Source of the DNA: Actinomycetota bacterium
GTDB lineage: Bacteria > Actinomycetota > Actinomycetes > S36-B12
Reading direction: 5' to 3'
DNA: 57,540 nt
Assembly: GCA_027729805.1 (NCBI GenBank)
Contig: JAQCEO010000005.1
Location: 1 to 57,540, forward strand
The translations under genes were made by a program, and so were the position numbers. The notes under the pieces are model-generated. The model saw nothing but the letters and a program-made list of their open reading frames with translations, ran no database searches and was not told the DNA's origin. Positions 48,015-57,413 of the stretch are shown here, piece by piece. Numbering within the stretch: position 1 is the stretch's first letter; each line of letters starts with the position of its first letter.

Positions 48015-48839
48015 CTACCGGATCAGGGCGATTGACTGCAGATTCTCTAACACCAGCACGCCATCTCGCGTCCAAAGCCGCCTGGTCTCACTGGTGAATC
48101 CGGCAGTTGCCCCAAGTAGGAAGGATTCAAAGATAAGTGGCTCCGATACCGGGATAGTGGCCGGATCCGTTAAAAGATGTGCTGCGAAATTTACCGTAGC
48201 CAGCGGCCGCATTTGTTGCATCGGCACCAGTACGGTCGGCCACCAGGCGTCAACGATCCCAAAAACTTGCGGCACCGACCAGTGCCGTTGTTGGGGAAAC
48301 CGCACCCAGCCCAGAGCCCGAGCCGGTCCTTTACTCATCGGGACGCCCTCGACAAGGCGTTGTTCAATATGCCTCGAAAACGGCGGCCCAAAATCCGGGA
48401 GCACCAGCACTGGTACCTGCTCCCAGTGCGGTACCTGCGGCGCGGTGATAGTCGACCAGGTTGACACCGGCGGCTGGTCAGCGAGCTCGCGATCCAATCC
48501 AGTAATCGCGGTGACCTGAGCCGTTGGTACGCCCGATTCGTCGGTCACGGCTGCCGACCAGGTCGACATCGCAGAGCCTCGGCGGATCAACGTGGTGGTG
48601 ATTTTTTGGACGCCGACGAGGACCGGAGCGTAGATCTGGCAGTTAACTGACCGAACTAACCGTTGGCCGTCGTCCAAGTAATCGCTATCTTGGGCGGCGA
48701 TCACGGACCTAATTAATGCGCCGACGGGCAATCCACCCCAGGCACCACGGCCCTGTTGCCAGCCATCGGGCACCACCCATTCGAATACCCCTTCCGAGAT
48801 TTCGGATACGGCGGTCACCTGATCAAAATCCGTAGACAT
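48015..48839 (-). CDS. acyl-CoA thioesterase-like protein (double hotdog)
   Basis: This protein of about 274 residues has WVVPDGWQQGRGAWGGLPVGALIRSV near the start, the N-terminal hotdog feature of TesB-like thioesterases. VNCQIYAPVLVG and TTTLIRRGSAMSTW follow near residue 75. The C-terminal hotdog has VFGIVDAWWPTVL and LATVNFAAHLL. It would hydrolyse acyl-CoA esters; the substrate is unknown. I start it at the ATG 48839 (MSTDFDQ), right after AGGCGAGGA, because the frame further upstream is arginine/proline-rich and overlaps the next gene. Confidence 0.8.
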   Translation of the reverse strand: MSTDFDQVTAVSEISEGVFEWVVPDGWQQGRGAWGGLPVGALIRSVIAAQDSDYLDDGQRLVRSVNCQIYAPVLVGVQKITTTLIRRGSAMSTWSAAVTDESGVPTAQVTAITGLDRELADQPPVSTWSTITAPQVPHWEQVPVLVLPDFGPPFSRHIEQRLVEGVPMSKGPARALGWVRFPQQRHWSVPQVFGIVDAWWPTVLVPMQQMRPLATVNFAAHLLTDPATIPVSEPLIFESFLLGATAGFTSETRRLWTRDGVLVLENLQSIALIR

Positions 48840-48921
48840 TCCTCGCCTGCTCACAAGTTGCGTTGCCTTACATCCAAGACCCCTAAAGGCTACTGCCCAA
48901 GGGTGCGACGCTATCGGTTTT

Positions 48922-50259
48922 CTAGACGCCGGCCGACGTGGCCGGGGTGGCGGTACCCGCATCGGTGACCGTTGCCGTATCAGGCGTGGCACTGTGCAGC
49001 GCCGACTTCTTCAGCCAACTTGACCACGGGATATTCCAAAGCCCGCCCGGGCCATTCCATGGCTGCACGGTTGAGCCGCCGGTTTTTGAGTAGATCACGA
49101 CATCCCCGGGGGCGGTATTGTCAAAGATCCACTTCGCGTCCGCCTCGAACATATTGGTGCAGCCGTGGGAGCCATTCCATTTCCCGATGCGCCAATAGGC
49201 CCAAGGAGCTGAATGCATGAATTCACCGGTTGGCGTTAAGCGCGTGTTCCATGGCACATCCGGCAGGAGGTATTGATCATTTGGGTCGGTGATGGCCAGT
49301 GCCGCACTCGAGTAAGTGTGCAACGGTTCCTTATCGACACTGATCACTTTTACGCCATTCCTTGTTTCCCACCCGGTAGTACCAAGCGAAACCGGAAATA
49401 TCTTGCGTTTAATACCGTCTATATAGACGTTCATTTGGTAGGAAGCGCCGTCAACCTTGATGACGACACTATTACCCGTCAAGAAGGTATAGGTGCGCGC
49501 CAGAGCCGTAGAGCCAACTAAATACGTACGTCCACTTCGCCCCAGAACTGAGTTGTCCAGTGTCGAAGTGATGTTGATAGTCGAGTTACCCGGCCACCAG
49601 GTACGCGGCCGAAATACAGCGGTGCGGTCATCGAGCCATCCCCAGGCGCCGTGAACCCCGAGCACCACGCCAACTTGGCTGGTAGCGGTGACGGCAAGAT
49701 TTCTTTCGACCATAGCCTTATTGGGAATATCGCGACTGAATCGAAGTCTCGGCAAGGTACCCACCCCAAGTCGCATGGTGGGGCTCGTAATACCAAGGTC
49801 GTTACTTGCAGCATTAAAGGTCGCACCGACGCGCACCCGCGGTTTCGGCAGGACCTTTGGGTTATCGGTCGAACCACTACCCGATGCGGCCGGAATCCCG
49901 ATGCCGGCTTTGCTTATTTCCCCCGCCCCGCTGGCATTGACCGCGCGCAACACGACCGAGTAGGTCCGCCCCCTTGCCAAACTACCCAGCGGGCAGACCC
50001 CGGCGGTACCGACACAGGTGTACCAATTGGTGCCACCGTCAAGTGAGGCCTGATACGAGGTGATCGGCGATCCGCCATCAGCTGCTGGCGCCGTATAAAT
50101 GACCTGTAATTCGGTAGCCGCCGAGCCGGGGGTTACCGACGTAATGGTCGGTGCGGACGGGTACGGCTCGGCCGCCACCGCTGGTCCCACAATAAGGACG
50201 GTGCCCGATAGACCGGCAGCTAAAGCCAAGGCAAGGCGTAGGAAAGTGCGCACCCACAT
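48922..50259 (-). CDS. L,D-transpeptidase with fibronectin-like and Ig-like domains
   Basis: This secreted protein of about 445 residues makes 3-3 cross-links in peptidoglycan. A signal peptide (LRLALALAAGLSGTVLIVG) ends near AVAAE. Residues 35-120 form a fibronectin type III-like domain (TAPAADGGSPITSYQASLDGG). An Ig-like domain like those of mycobacterial Ldts follows near 150-245, then the YkuD catalytic domain with HSAPWAYWRIG and SHGCTN near residue 364, the Cys being the nucleophile. The ATG at 50259 puts the signal peptide at the very N-terminus. Most mycobacterial Ldts have Ig-like domains only, so the Fn3 part is less usual. Confidence 0.9.
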   Translation of the reverse strand: MWVRTFLRLALALAAGLSGTVLIVGPAVAAEPYPSAPTITSVTPGSAATELQVIYTAPAADGGSPITSYQASLDGGTNWYTCVGTAGVCPLGSLARGRTYSVVLRAVNASGAGEISKAGIGIPAASGSGSTDNPKVLPKPRVRVGATFNAASNDLGITSPTMRLGVGTLPRLRFSRDIPNKAMVERNLAVTATSQVGVVLGVHGAWGWLDDRTAVFRPRTWWPGNSTINITSTLDNSVLGRSGRTYLVGSTALARTYTFLTGNSVVIKVDGASYQMNVYIDGIKRKIFPVSLGTTGWETRNGVKVISVDKEPLHTYSSAALAITDPNDQYLLPDVPWNTRLTPTGEFMHSAPWAYWRIGKWNGSHGCTNMFEADAKWIFDNTAPGDVVIYSKTGGSTVQPWNGPGGLWNIPWSSWLKKSALHSATPDTATVTDAGTATPATSAGV

Positions 50260-50310
50260 ACTGTAAAACACTTTTCCGGGTTTGCTGACCAACTAGCTAG
50301 CCCCCGGAAC

Positions 50311-51762
50311 CTAGCCCGAGATGATTATCAACCGCTCCTCGGTCATCTCGCGCACCGAGTACGCCGGTCCCTCTCTGGTATTGCCCGAATCCCGGATGCC
50401 GCCATAAGGCATCTGGTCGGCCCGCCAAGTGGGCACCTCGTTGATGAGCACCCCGCCGAAGTCCAAAGTCCGCGCCGCCTGCAGGCCTTTGGCGATATCA
50501 GAGGTGAATACCGCCGCCTGCAGGCCGTACCGGGTGTCATTTGCGATCTGCAGCGCTTGGTCATAGGACTCGTACGTCTGCACCGCCACCACCGGGCCGA
50601 AGACCTCATGGGCGCAGATATTCATCTCCGGTTTCGCATTGACGATCACGGTCGGGAGCAGAACCCCATTGGCATCGAGCTCCCCGCCGCAGGCCACCTG
50701 CCCTCCGGCTGATACCGCCTCGCTGATCCAGCCAACAACCCGGTCGCGTTCTGCCCGTGAAATCAATGCGGATACGTCGGTGGTCTCCGCCATCGGGTCA
50801 CCAACCACCAACTCATTAACGTTCGCAACAAGCTTCGCAACGAACTCATCTGCAATGCTCTCGTGCACGAGCACCCGCTGCGTGGAAATACATGATTGAC
50901 CAGCATGTGCAAACCCGGCCAATTTGATCTTCGCGGCCGCGGTGGCCCAATCACCATCGGCCTCGATAATCACCGGTGCATTGTTGCCCAGTTCGAGGCC
51001 TACCCGCTTACGCGGGGCCCGTGCCCGAATCCCCCAGCCAACATCGGGTGACCCGGTGAAACTAATGAGTGCCACATCCGGGTGATCAACTAGTGCATTG
51101 CCTACCGTGCCACCACTTCCGGTGACGATCTGTAGGTAACCATCGGGTAAGCCGGCATCGGCGAGTAACCGCGCTAACAGGATTGACGAGAACGGGGTTT
51201 GGGACGCCGGTTTTAGCACCACCGCGCAGCCAGCCGCAATTGCCGGCCCCACTTTGTGCACTACCAAGTTGAGCGGGAAGTTAAATGGCGAGATAGCTCC
51301 GACCACCCCAACCGGCACCCGAAGGGTGAAGCCAATCTTGCCGGCACCAACCGCTGCGGCTTCCAACGGCACAGTGTCACCTGTCAGAGTGCGCGCCACC
51401 GCACCAGAGAACTGGAAAGTGGCGATCGCCCGATCGGCTTCCCCACGTGCGGTCTTGATCGGCTTTGCGGCCTCGCGGGCAATAGCGATCGCAAAGTCAT
51501 CACGGCGCTCGGCCATCAAGTGGGCGGCTTTATCCAAGATCTCGGCCCGTTGCCATTGGGCCAACGGCCGCTCATGCATCGCTTTGCGCGCGTAGGCAAC
51601 CGCCCGATCAACATCGGCCGCCGTCAACGCCGGCACCTGACCTAATAAGGCGCCATCAAATGGCGAATGTACGTCGATAACCGCGCCACCAGCGATCAAC
51701 TCTCCGCAGACTGGGACGGGGGTGACTTCGGTCGTGGCGATTCCGGGGATGAATTGCGTCAT
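50311..51762 (-). CDS. aldehyde dehydrogenase family protein
   Basis: This 483-residue NAD(P)-dependent enzyme oxidises an aldehyde to its acid. The active-site Cys is in HAGQSCISTQRV near residue 285, and the general base Glu in VGLELGNNAPVII near 252. The cofactor blocks SPFNFPLN and SFTGSPDVGWGI are also present. The C-terminus has PYGGIRDSGNTREGP, common in the lactaldehyde and glyceraldehyde-3-phosphate (non-phosphorylating) branches. The substrate cannot be told. It follows the L,D-transpeptidase gene on the same strand but may be its own unit. Confidence 0.9.
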   Translation of the reverse strand: MTQFIPGIATTEVTPVPVCGELIAGGAVIDVHSPFDGALLGQVPALTAADVDRAVAYARKAMHERPLAQWQRAEILDKAAHLMAERRDDFAIAIAREAAKPIKTARGEADRAIATFQFSGAVARTLTGDTVPLEAAAVGAGKIGFTLRVPVGVVGAISPFNFPLNLVVHKVGPAIAAGCAVVLKPASQTPFSSILLARLLADAGLPDGYLQIVTGSGGTVGNALVDHPDVALISFTGSPDVGWGIRARAPRKRVGLELGNNAPVIIEADGDWATAAAKIKLAGFAHAGQSCISTQRVLVHESIADEFVAKLVANVNELVVGDPMAETTDVSALISRAERDRVVGWISEAVSAGGQVACGGELDANGVLLPTVIVNAKPEMNICAHEVFGPVVAVQTYESYDQALQIANDTRYGLQAAVFTSDIAKGLQAARTLDFGGVLINEVPTWRADQMPYGGIRDSGNTREGPAYSVREMTEERLIIISG

Positions 51763-51792
51763 GACCGCAATCTAGACCGATAGGCTCCCCGG

Positions 51793-52722
51793 ATGTCCCC
51801 CAGAGGCGAAGTTCTTACTGTGACGAGCCTCACCAAGAGGTTCGGCAAGGTTTCGGCCGTCCTTGATCTGTCGTTCGCGGTGCAACCGGGCCGGGTGACC
51901 GGGTTCCTCGGACCCAATGGCTCGGGTAAAACCACCACCCTGCGCTGCCTCCTTGGCTTAGTGCAGCCCACCAGCGGTACGGCTCAGGTCGGCGGCCATG
52001 ACTATCGCGAGTTACCGCATCCTGCGGCCGTGGTCGGTGCAACACTTGAGGCCAGTGGTTTTCACCCCGGACGCACCGCCCGTGGCCACCTTCGGGTTAT
52101 TACCGATGCGGCGGCACTACCCCAGGCCCGGGCCGATGAAGTTCTCGAGCTCGTGGGCCTAACCGAAGCAGCCGGCCGCAAGGTGGGTGGTTTCTCCCTC
52201 GGCATGCGTCAGCGCTTGGCCCTGGCAGCGGCCTTGGTCGGCGACCCCGGGGTACTTATCTTGGACGAGCCCGCAAATGGCCTTGATCCCGAAGGCATCG
52301 CTTGGCTTAGGAGTTTCTTGCGGGCCCGCGCCGAAGAAGGACGCACGGTCTTGGTCTCCAGCCATGTTCTTTCCGAGGTGCAGCAAACGGTTGATGACGT
52401 AATCATCATCAGCAAAGGCCGGTTGGTTCAGGCTGGATCACTTGAAGAACTCACCGGCGCCGGACTTACCCAGGTTCGGGTTCGAACACCGCAACTTGAA
52501 GTCTTAAGGGCCGCACTCTTGGCTGAGGCTGGTAGTGGCGGCGTCCATGTTGAAGTAGTGAGCCCCGTCGAGCTCATGGTCAGCGGGCTCGAAGCTGCCG
52601 AGATCGGCCACCTAGCTTTACGCCAACAGGTAGAACTCCATGAACTCACGCCGGTTGGCACTGACCTCGAAGCACTCTTTCTGGAACTAACCGCCGACGG
52701 CAACCCAGGTGGTGCCGCATGA
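51793..52722 (+). CDS. ABC-2 type exporter, ATP-binding subunit
   Basis: This 309-residue ATPase has Walker A LGPNGSGKTTTLRCLLG near residue 40, the signature FSLGMRQRLALAAAL near 140, Walker B GVLILDEPANGLDPEG near 160 and the switch His in VSSHVLSEV near 195. The C-terminal extension is typical of drug-resistance or bacitracin-type exporters. It overlaps the permease gene by four bases (ATGA). The substrate is unknown. It is divergent from the aldehyde dehydrogenase gene with 30 bases between the starts. Confidence 0.92.
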   Translation: MSPRGEVLTVTSLTKRFGKVSAVLDLSFAVQPGRVTGFLGPNGSGKTTTLRCLLGLVQPTSGTAQVGGHDYRELPHPAAVVGATLEASGFHPGRTARGHLRVITDAAALPQARADEVLELVGLTEAAGRKVGGFSLGMRQRLALAAALVGDPGVLILDEPANGLDPEGIAWLRSFLRARAEEGRTVLVSSHVLSEVQQTVDDVIIISKGRLVQAGSLEELTGAGLTQVRVRTPQLEVLRAALLAEAGSGGVHVEVVSPVELMVSGLEAAEIGHLALRQQVELHELTPVGTDLEALFLELTADGNPGGAA

Positions 52723-53492
52723 TGTCGATGGTGCGTTCTGAGTTCCGCAAAGTCACCACCACCAAGGTGCTGCTTTGGCTAACAATCGCAACGATCGCCT
52801 TTAGCGCACTAAATGTCGTGCTGCTGGTCTTCTTAACGCCACGGGCCATGGACATCGACAGCGACCTCAACTTATTACTTGATCCCGCTTATGTGACAAA
52901 TATTCTCGGGGCTGCCGGATCTTCCTCAATCTTCATCTTGATTCTCGGCATCATCGGCATGACAAGTGAATACCGCCACATGACGATCACCTCAACTTTC
53001 TTGGTCACACCCAAGCGACCCAGGGTGCTAATTGCCAAGGGCATTACCTACGCCCTATTAGGCGCGGCACTTGGCCTGATCGCGTTCATCACTAGTTTCG
53101 CCGTGACCTTGATCGCGCTAATGACCGAGGATCACGCGCCCGTCGACGCCATCATCGCCCTTCAGATCTTGGGCGGCGTTGTCCTCGCCTTCGCAATCTA
53201 TGCCTTCGTCGGGGTTTCGGTAGGCGCGCTCATTCGCAATCAGGTCGCAGCCATCGTCGGCGCACTGGTGTGGGTGCTCATAGTTGAGGCACTACTGACG
53301 GTATTCGTGGACTGGATCGGCAAGTGGCTACCAGGCGGCGCCCTGAATGCGGTGCTCCAAACCACTAATGTCACCGGACGCGGTGGTGCAGACATCTTGC
53401 CCACGGCCACCGGGGTGGTTGTACTCCTTGGCTACGCCGTAATTTTTGGCATCTTGGCGTCGCTGACCACGCTCCGCCGCGACATCACCTGA
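52719..53492 (+). CDS. ABC-2 type exporter, membrane subunit
   Basis: This 257-residue permease has six hydrophobic helices. It shows MVRSEFRKVTTTKVLLWL at the start and GIIGMTSEYRHMTITSTFLVTPKR near residue 80, the EYRH motif of ABC-2 permeases fed by an ATPase of the preceding type. It forms the exporter with the gene before it. It ends about 130 bases before kgd. Confidence 0.88.
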   Translation: MMSMVRSEFRKVTTTKVLLWLTIATIAFSALNVVLLVFLTPRAMDIDSDLNLLLDPAYVTNILGAAGSSSIFILILGIIGMTSEYRHMTITSTFLVTPKRPRVLIAKGITYALLGAALGLIAFITSFAVTLIALMTEDHAPVDAIIALQILGGVVLAFAIYAFVGVSVGALIRNQVAAIVGALVWVLIVEALLTVFVDWIGKWLPGGALNAVLQTTNVTGRGGADILPTATGVVVLLGYAVIFGILASLTTLRRDIT

Positions 53493-53622
53493 CCTACCCG
53501 GTAGCACGGTGCTGACTGTCATTGCACTCTGCCACAAAGTGGGGTTAGTGCGGGTACTAAAGTTCGGTTGGGCGCAGGTTTTGGTTGGGCGCAGGTATTT
53601 GGACTCCACCTGAAGGGACACC

Positions 53623-56600
53623 GTGGTCACCGACGACGGGGGCACGAGCAGTCGGCACCGACTAGCCAATTTCGGCCCAAATGAATGGCTGGTTGACGAG
53701 ATCTACCAGCAGTTCATCACCGACAAGTTCAGTGTTGATCCCGCTTGGTGGGAGTTCTTCGAGGGCTACTCCCCCAGCGAGCAATCCCCGCTCAAGGTGC
53801 CCGCCCCGGCCGCTGCTACTAAGCCTGAACCTGCAGCTGCGCCTGAACCTGCAGCCGCACCTCAGACCACCGCCCTTAAGGGCCCGGCGGCGCGCGTGGT
53901 CACGAACATGGAAGCCAGTCTTTCGGTACCAACCGCTACCAGTGTGCGCTCGGTACCTGCGAAGTTGCTGATCGATAACCGAGTGGTCATCAACAACCAC
54001 CTAGCCCGCGGCCGTGGCGGCAAGACCTCTTTCACCCATGTCATCGGCTACGCAATCGTGCGAGCCACCATGGAATTGCCCGCCATGAACGCGGCGTACG
54101 CGCAGGTCAATGGCTTGCCCGCGATCGTGACAAATCCCAGCGTCAATCTGGGTCTGGCCATTGACCTAGCCAAACCCGACGGCGCCCGCCAATTGCTCGT
54201 CCCGAATATCAAAGGAGCGGAAAAGATGGACTTTGCCGCCTTCTGGGCCGCCTACGAGGACATCGTCCGTAAGGCTCGCGTCGGTAAATTGACCGTCGAT
54301 GATTTCGCCGGCACCACCGTCTCGCTCACCAACCCGGGCACCATCGGCACCAACCACTCCATCCCCCGACTGATGCAGGGCCAAGGTTGCATCGTCGGTG
54401 TTGGGGCGATGGAATATCCTGCCGAGTGGGCCGGGGCCTCCGCGGAGACCATCACCCGCAATGCGGTTTCGAAGGTCATGACCTTGACGTCCACCTATGA
54501 CCACCGGGTTATTCAAGGTGCCCAGTCCGGTGAATTCCTGCGCCGAATCCACGAACTGCTACTCGGCGAGGATGACTTCTTCGGGGAGATCTTCCGGTCC
54601 CTTCGTATCCCCTACGAGCCGGTGTGCTGGGCCCAGGACATCTCCACCAGCCACGAGACCGATCTCGGTAAAACAGTTCGGGTCCAAGAAATCATTCACG
54701 CATACCGGGTGCGCGGACACCTGATGGCAGACACCGACCCACTCGAATACAAACAGCGCACCCACCCCGACCTCGATGTCCTCTCACATGATTTGACCCT
54801 TTGGGACTTAGACCGGGAGTTTGCCACCGGTGGATTCGGCGGCCGGCCGCTGATGAAACTCCGGGAAATTCTCGGCGTCCTGCGCGATTCCTACACTCGC
54901 ACCGTCGGCACCGAGTACATGCACATCCAAGACCCCGAGCAACGTAAGTGGATTCAAGATCGCGTCGAGATTCCGCACGCCAAACCTGACCGCGATGAGC
55001 AACTTCGGATCCTGCACAAGTTAAACGAGGCCGAGGCACTCGAATCCTTCCTGCAGACCAAGTACGTAGGTCAAAAGCGGTTTTCCTTAGAAGGCGCGGA
55101 ATCACTTATTCCGCTGCTCGATGCCGTACTTGACCAGGCCGCCAATCAGAACATCCTCGAAGTTGCCATCGGCATGCCACACCGCGGGCGACTTAATGTG
55201 CTGACCAACATCGCCGGCAAGTCATACGCGCAGATTTTCCGCGAGTTCGAGGGCCAGTACGGCGAGGAGTCGGTACAAGGATCCGGTGATGTCAAGTACC
55301 ACTTAGGGACCACCGGCACCTACACCGGACGCGGCGGCGCGCAAACTGCCGTGTATTTGGCAGCTAACCCATCACACCTAGAGGCCGTCAACCCCGTTCT
55401 CGAAGGCATCGTGCGCGCAAAACAGGACCAGCTCCCACCTGATCGCATCTATGACATCTTGCCGATACTCATGCACGGCGATGCCGCATTCGCCGGGCAA
55501 GGGGTCGTCGCTGAAACTTTGCATCTTTCCCAATTGCAGGGCTATCGCACCGGTGGCACCGTCCATATAGTCGTTAACAATCAAGTTGGCTTCACCACCA
55601 GCCCGAGATACGGTCGTTCCTCGGTTTATGCCACCGACGTAGCCCGCATGGTGCAATCACCGATCTTCCACGTCAATGGTGATGACCCAGAGGCCATTGT
55701 TCGGGTTGCCCATTTGGCTTTTGAGTATCGGCAGGCCTTCCATAAGGACGTGGTGGTCGACCTAGTTTGCTATCGCCGCCGAGGCCACAATGAAGCCGAT
55801 GATCCCTCGCTAACACAGCCACTGATGTACGCGATCATCGACAATAAGCGCTCGGTGCGCAAGCACTACACAGAGAGCCTCGTCGGGCGTGGTGATATCA
55901 CTGTTGATGAGGCCGAGTCCGCCTTGAAGCACTTCCAGGAGCAACTCGAGCGGATCTTCCAAGAAACCCACAGTGAGGACGGGGCGGACTTCGGCACCCA
56001 CGACCAGGACATCATCAGCGGGGGCCAGCGTGAGCTTGAACTCCAAGGCCCAGCCGCCGAGGTGGTGTCCGGCATCACCAGTGAGCAAATCGAAACCGTC
56101 ATCGCCTCGCAATTGACCATGCCCGCGGATTTCACCGTTCATCCCCGGCTCGCACCCCAACTACAACGCAGGGCCCAGATGGTTGCCGAAGATGCCATCG
56201 ATTGGGGTATGGCCGAGGCACTTGCGGTTGGCTCCCTTTTGATGGAGGGGCGCACCGTGCGATTAGCGGGGCAAGACTCGCGGCGCGGCACCTTCGGGCA
56301 CCGACATATGGTCATCGTCGACAAGGAAACCGGCTGGCAATACAAGCCACTTAAGCAGTGCTACCGCGCTGGCGCGAAGTTGTACGTGTATGACTCACTG
56401 CTAAGTGAGTTTGCCGCAATGGGCTTTGAATATGGCTACTCGGTTGCCCGCCCAGATGCACTAGTCATCTGGGAGGCCCAGTTCGGTGATTTTGCCAATG
56501 GGGCCCAGACCATTCTCGACGAATTCATCTCATCGGGGGAGCAAAAATGGGGGCAGCGGTCAGCTGTCACCCTGTTGTTGCCGCACGGACAGGAGGGCCA

Positions 56601-57219
56601 AGGCCCAGACCACTCATCGGCCCGCGTCGAGCGCTATCTGCAACTTTGTGCCCAGGACAACATGACCGTCGCCATGCCATCGACGCCAGCCTCCTACTTC
56701 CACCTACTTCGCTGGCAGGTACTCAGCAAGTTGACCCGCCCACTGGTCATCTTCACCCCGAAGTCACTGCTGCGCGCGAAGTTCGCGGTATCTAGTAAGT
56801 CGGACTTCGTAAACGGTCACTTCGAGCCCATGCTGCCAGATCCTTCGGTTGATCAACCCGGTGTAAATACCGTCTTGCTTTGCAGTGGCAAGGTCTACTA
56901 CGACCTCATTGCGCACCGCGATGCCAATAATCGGCACGATGTCGCAGTGATTCGCCTTGAGCGCCTGTACCCACTGCCTTACCGAACCTTGCCACCAGAA
57001 CTAGACAAGATGCCAACCGCGCAAGTCCGGTGGGTCCAAGAAGAGCCGGCTAACCAAGGTGCCTGGAGTTTCATCGCGTTGAACCTGCCGGAGATAATCA
57101 ATCGGCCGGTATCCTTAATAGGCCGGGATAAGTCCTCATCACCTGCCGTCGGATCCCATCAACGGCATGAAATTGAGCAGGCAGCCATAGTCGAACGCGC
57201 ATTCGCGTCGTCCAACTAG
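53623..57219 (+). CDS. kgd: multifunctional 2-oxoglutarate dehydrogenase E1/E2 (alpha-ketoglutarate decarboxylase Kgd)
   Basis: This 1198-residue enzyme matches mycobacterial Kgd and corynebacterial OdhA. The N-terminal tail holds NEWLVDEIYQQFITDKFSVDPAWWEFFEGY in parts, then a Pro/Ala linker (residues 45-85). The E2-like succinyltransferase domain (about 110-330) has the catalytic His in TYDHRVIQGAQSGEFL (His 294). It lacks a lipoyl domain. The thiamin-dependent E1 domain starts near 365 with IHAYRVRGHLMADTDPL. It continues with GMPHRGRLNVLTN, the TPP site HGDAAFAGQGVV near 618 and VVNNQVGFTT. It joins the TCA cycle from 2-oxoglutarate to succinyl-CoA or succinic semialdehyde. The GTG at 53623 follows AAGGGA. 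Confidence 0.95.
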   Translation: MVTDDGGTSSRHRLANFGPNEWLVDEIYQQFITDKFSVDPAWWEFFEGYSPSEQSPLKVPAPAAATKPEPAAAPEPAAAPQTTALKGPAARVVTNMEASLSVPTATSVRSVPAKLLIDNRVVINNHLARGRGGKTSFTHVIGYAIVRATMELPAMNAAYAQVNGLPAIVTNPSVNLGLAIDLAKPDGARQLLVPNIKGAEKMDFAAFWAAYEDIVRKARVGKLTVDDFAGTTVSLTNPGTIGTNHSIPRLMQGQGCIVGVGAMEYPAEWAGASAETITRNAVSKVMTLTSTYDHRVIQGAQSGEFLRRIHELLLGEDDFFGEIFRSLRIPYEPVCWAQDISTSHETDLGKTVRVQEIIHAYRVRGHLMADTDPLEYKQRTHPDLDVLSHDLTLWDLDREFATGGFGGRPLMKLREILGVLRDSYTRTVGTEYMHIQDPEQRKWIQDRVEIPHAKPDRDEQLRILHKLNEAEALESFLQTKYVGQKRFSLEGAESLIPLLDAVLDQAANQNILEVAIGMPHRGRLNVLTNIAGKSYAQIFREFEGQYGEESVQGSGDVKYHLGTTGTYTGRGGAQTAVYLAANPSHLEAVNPVLEGIVRAKQDQLPPDRIYDILPILMHGDAAFAGQGVVAETLHLSQLQGYRTGGTVHIVVNNQVGFTTSPRYGRSSVYATDVARMVQSPIFHVNGDDPEAIVRVAHLAFEYRQAFHKDVVVDLVCYRRRGHNEADDPSLTQPLMYAIIDNKRSVRKHYTESLVGRGDITVDEAESALKHFQEQLERIFQETHSEDGADFGTHDQDIISGGQRELELQGPAAEVVSGITSEQIETVIASQLTMPADFTVHPRLAPQLQRRAQMVAEDAIDWGMAEALAVGSLLMEGRTVRLAGQDSRRGTFGHRHMVIVDKETGWQYKPLKQCYRAGAKLYVYDSLLSEFAAMGFEYGYSVARPDALVIWEAQFGDFANGAQTILDEFISSGEQKWGQRSAVTLLLPHGQEGQGPDHSSARVERYLQLCAQDNMTVAMPSTPASYFHLLRWQVLSKLTRPLVIFTPKSLLRAKFAVSSKSDFVNGHFEPMLPDPSVDQPGVNTVLLCSGKVYYDLIAHRDANNRHDVAVIRLERLYPLPYRTLPPELDKMPTAQVRWVQEEPANQGAWSFIALNLPEIINRPVSLIGRDKSSSPAVGSHQRHEIEQAAIVERAFASSN

Positions 57220-57230
57220 CGGGAGCACAC

Positions 57231-57413
57231 ATGTATTTCACTGATCGAGGTATTGAGGAACTACAAAGTCGGCGCGGCGATGAATCGATCGCGGTCGCGG
57301 CCCTGGCTGAACGACTGCGCGAGTTCGTCGACCTGTTTCCAGAGTTCGAGGCGCCAATCGAAAGATTCGCGACCTGGCTGGCACGCGCAGATGACTATGA
57401 CGAGGAGTCTTAA
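57231..57413 (+). CDS. DUF6104-like small protein downstream of kgd
   Basis: This 60-residue acidic protein begins MYFTDRGIEELQSRRGDE and contains LAERLREFVDLFPEFE and RFATWLARADD. Similar short proteins (DUF6104, as I recall) follow kgd in Streptomyces and relatives. It starts 11 bases after kgd with GGGAG upstream, so it is probably co-transcribed. The conserved linkage suggests a link to the dehydrogenase, but no function is known. Confidence 0.82.
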   Translation: MYFTDRGIEELQSRRGDESIAVAALAERLREFVDLFPEFEAPIERFATWLARADDYDEES

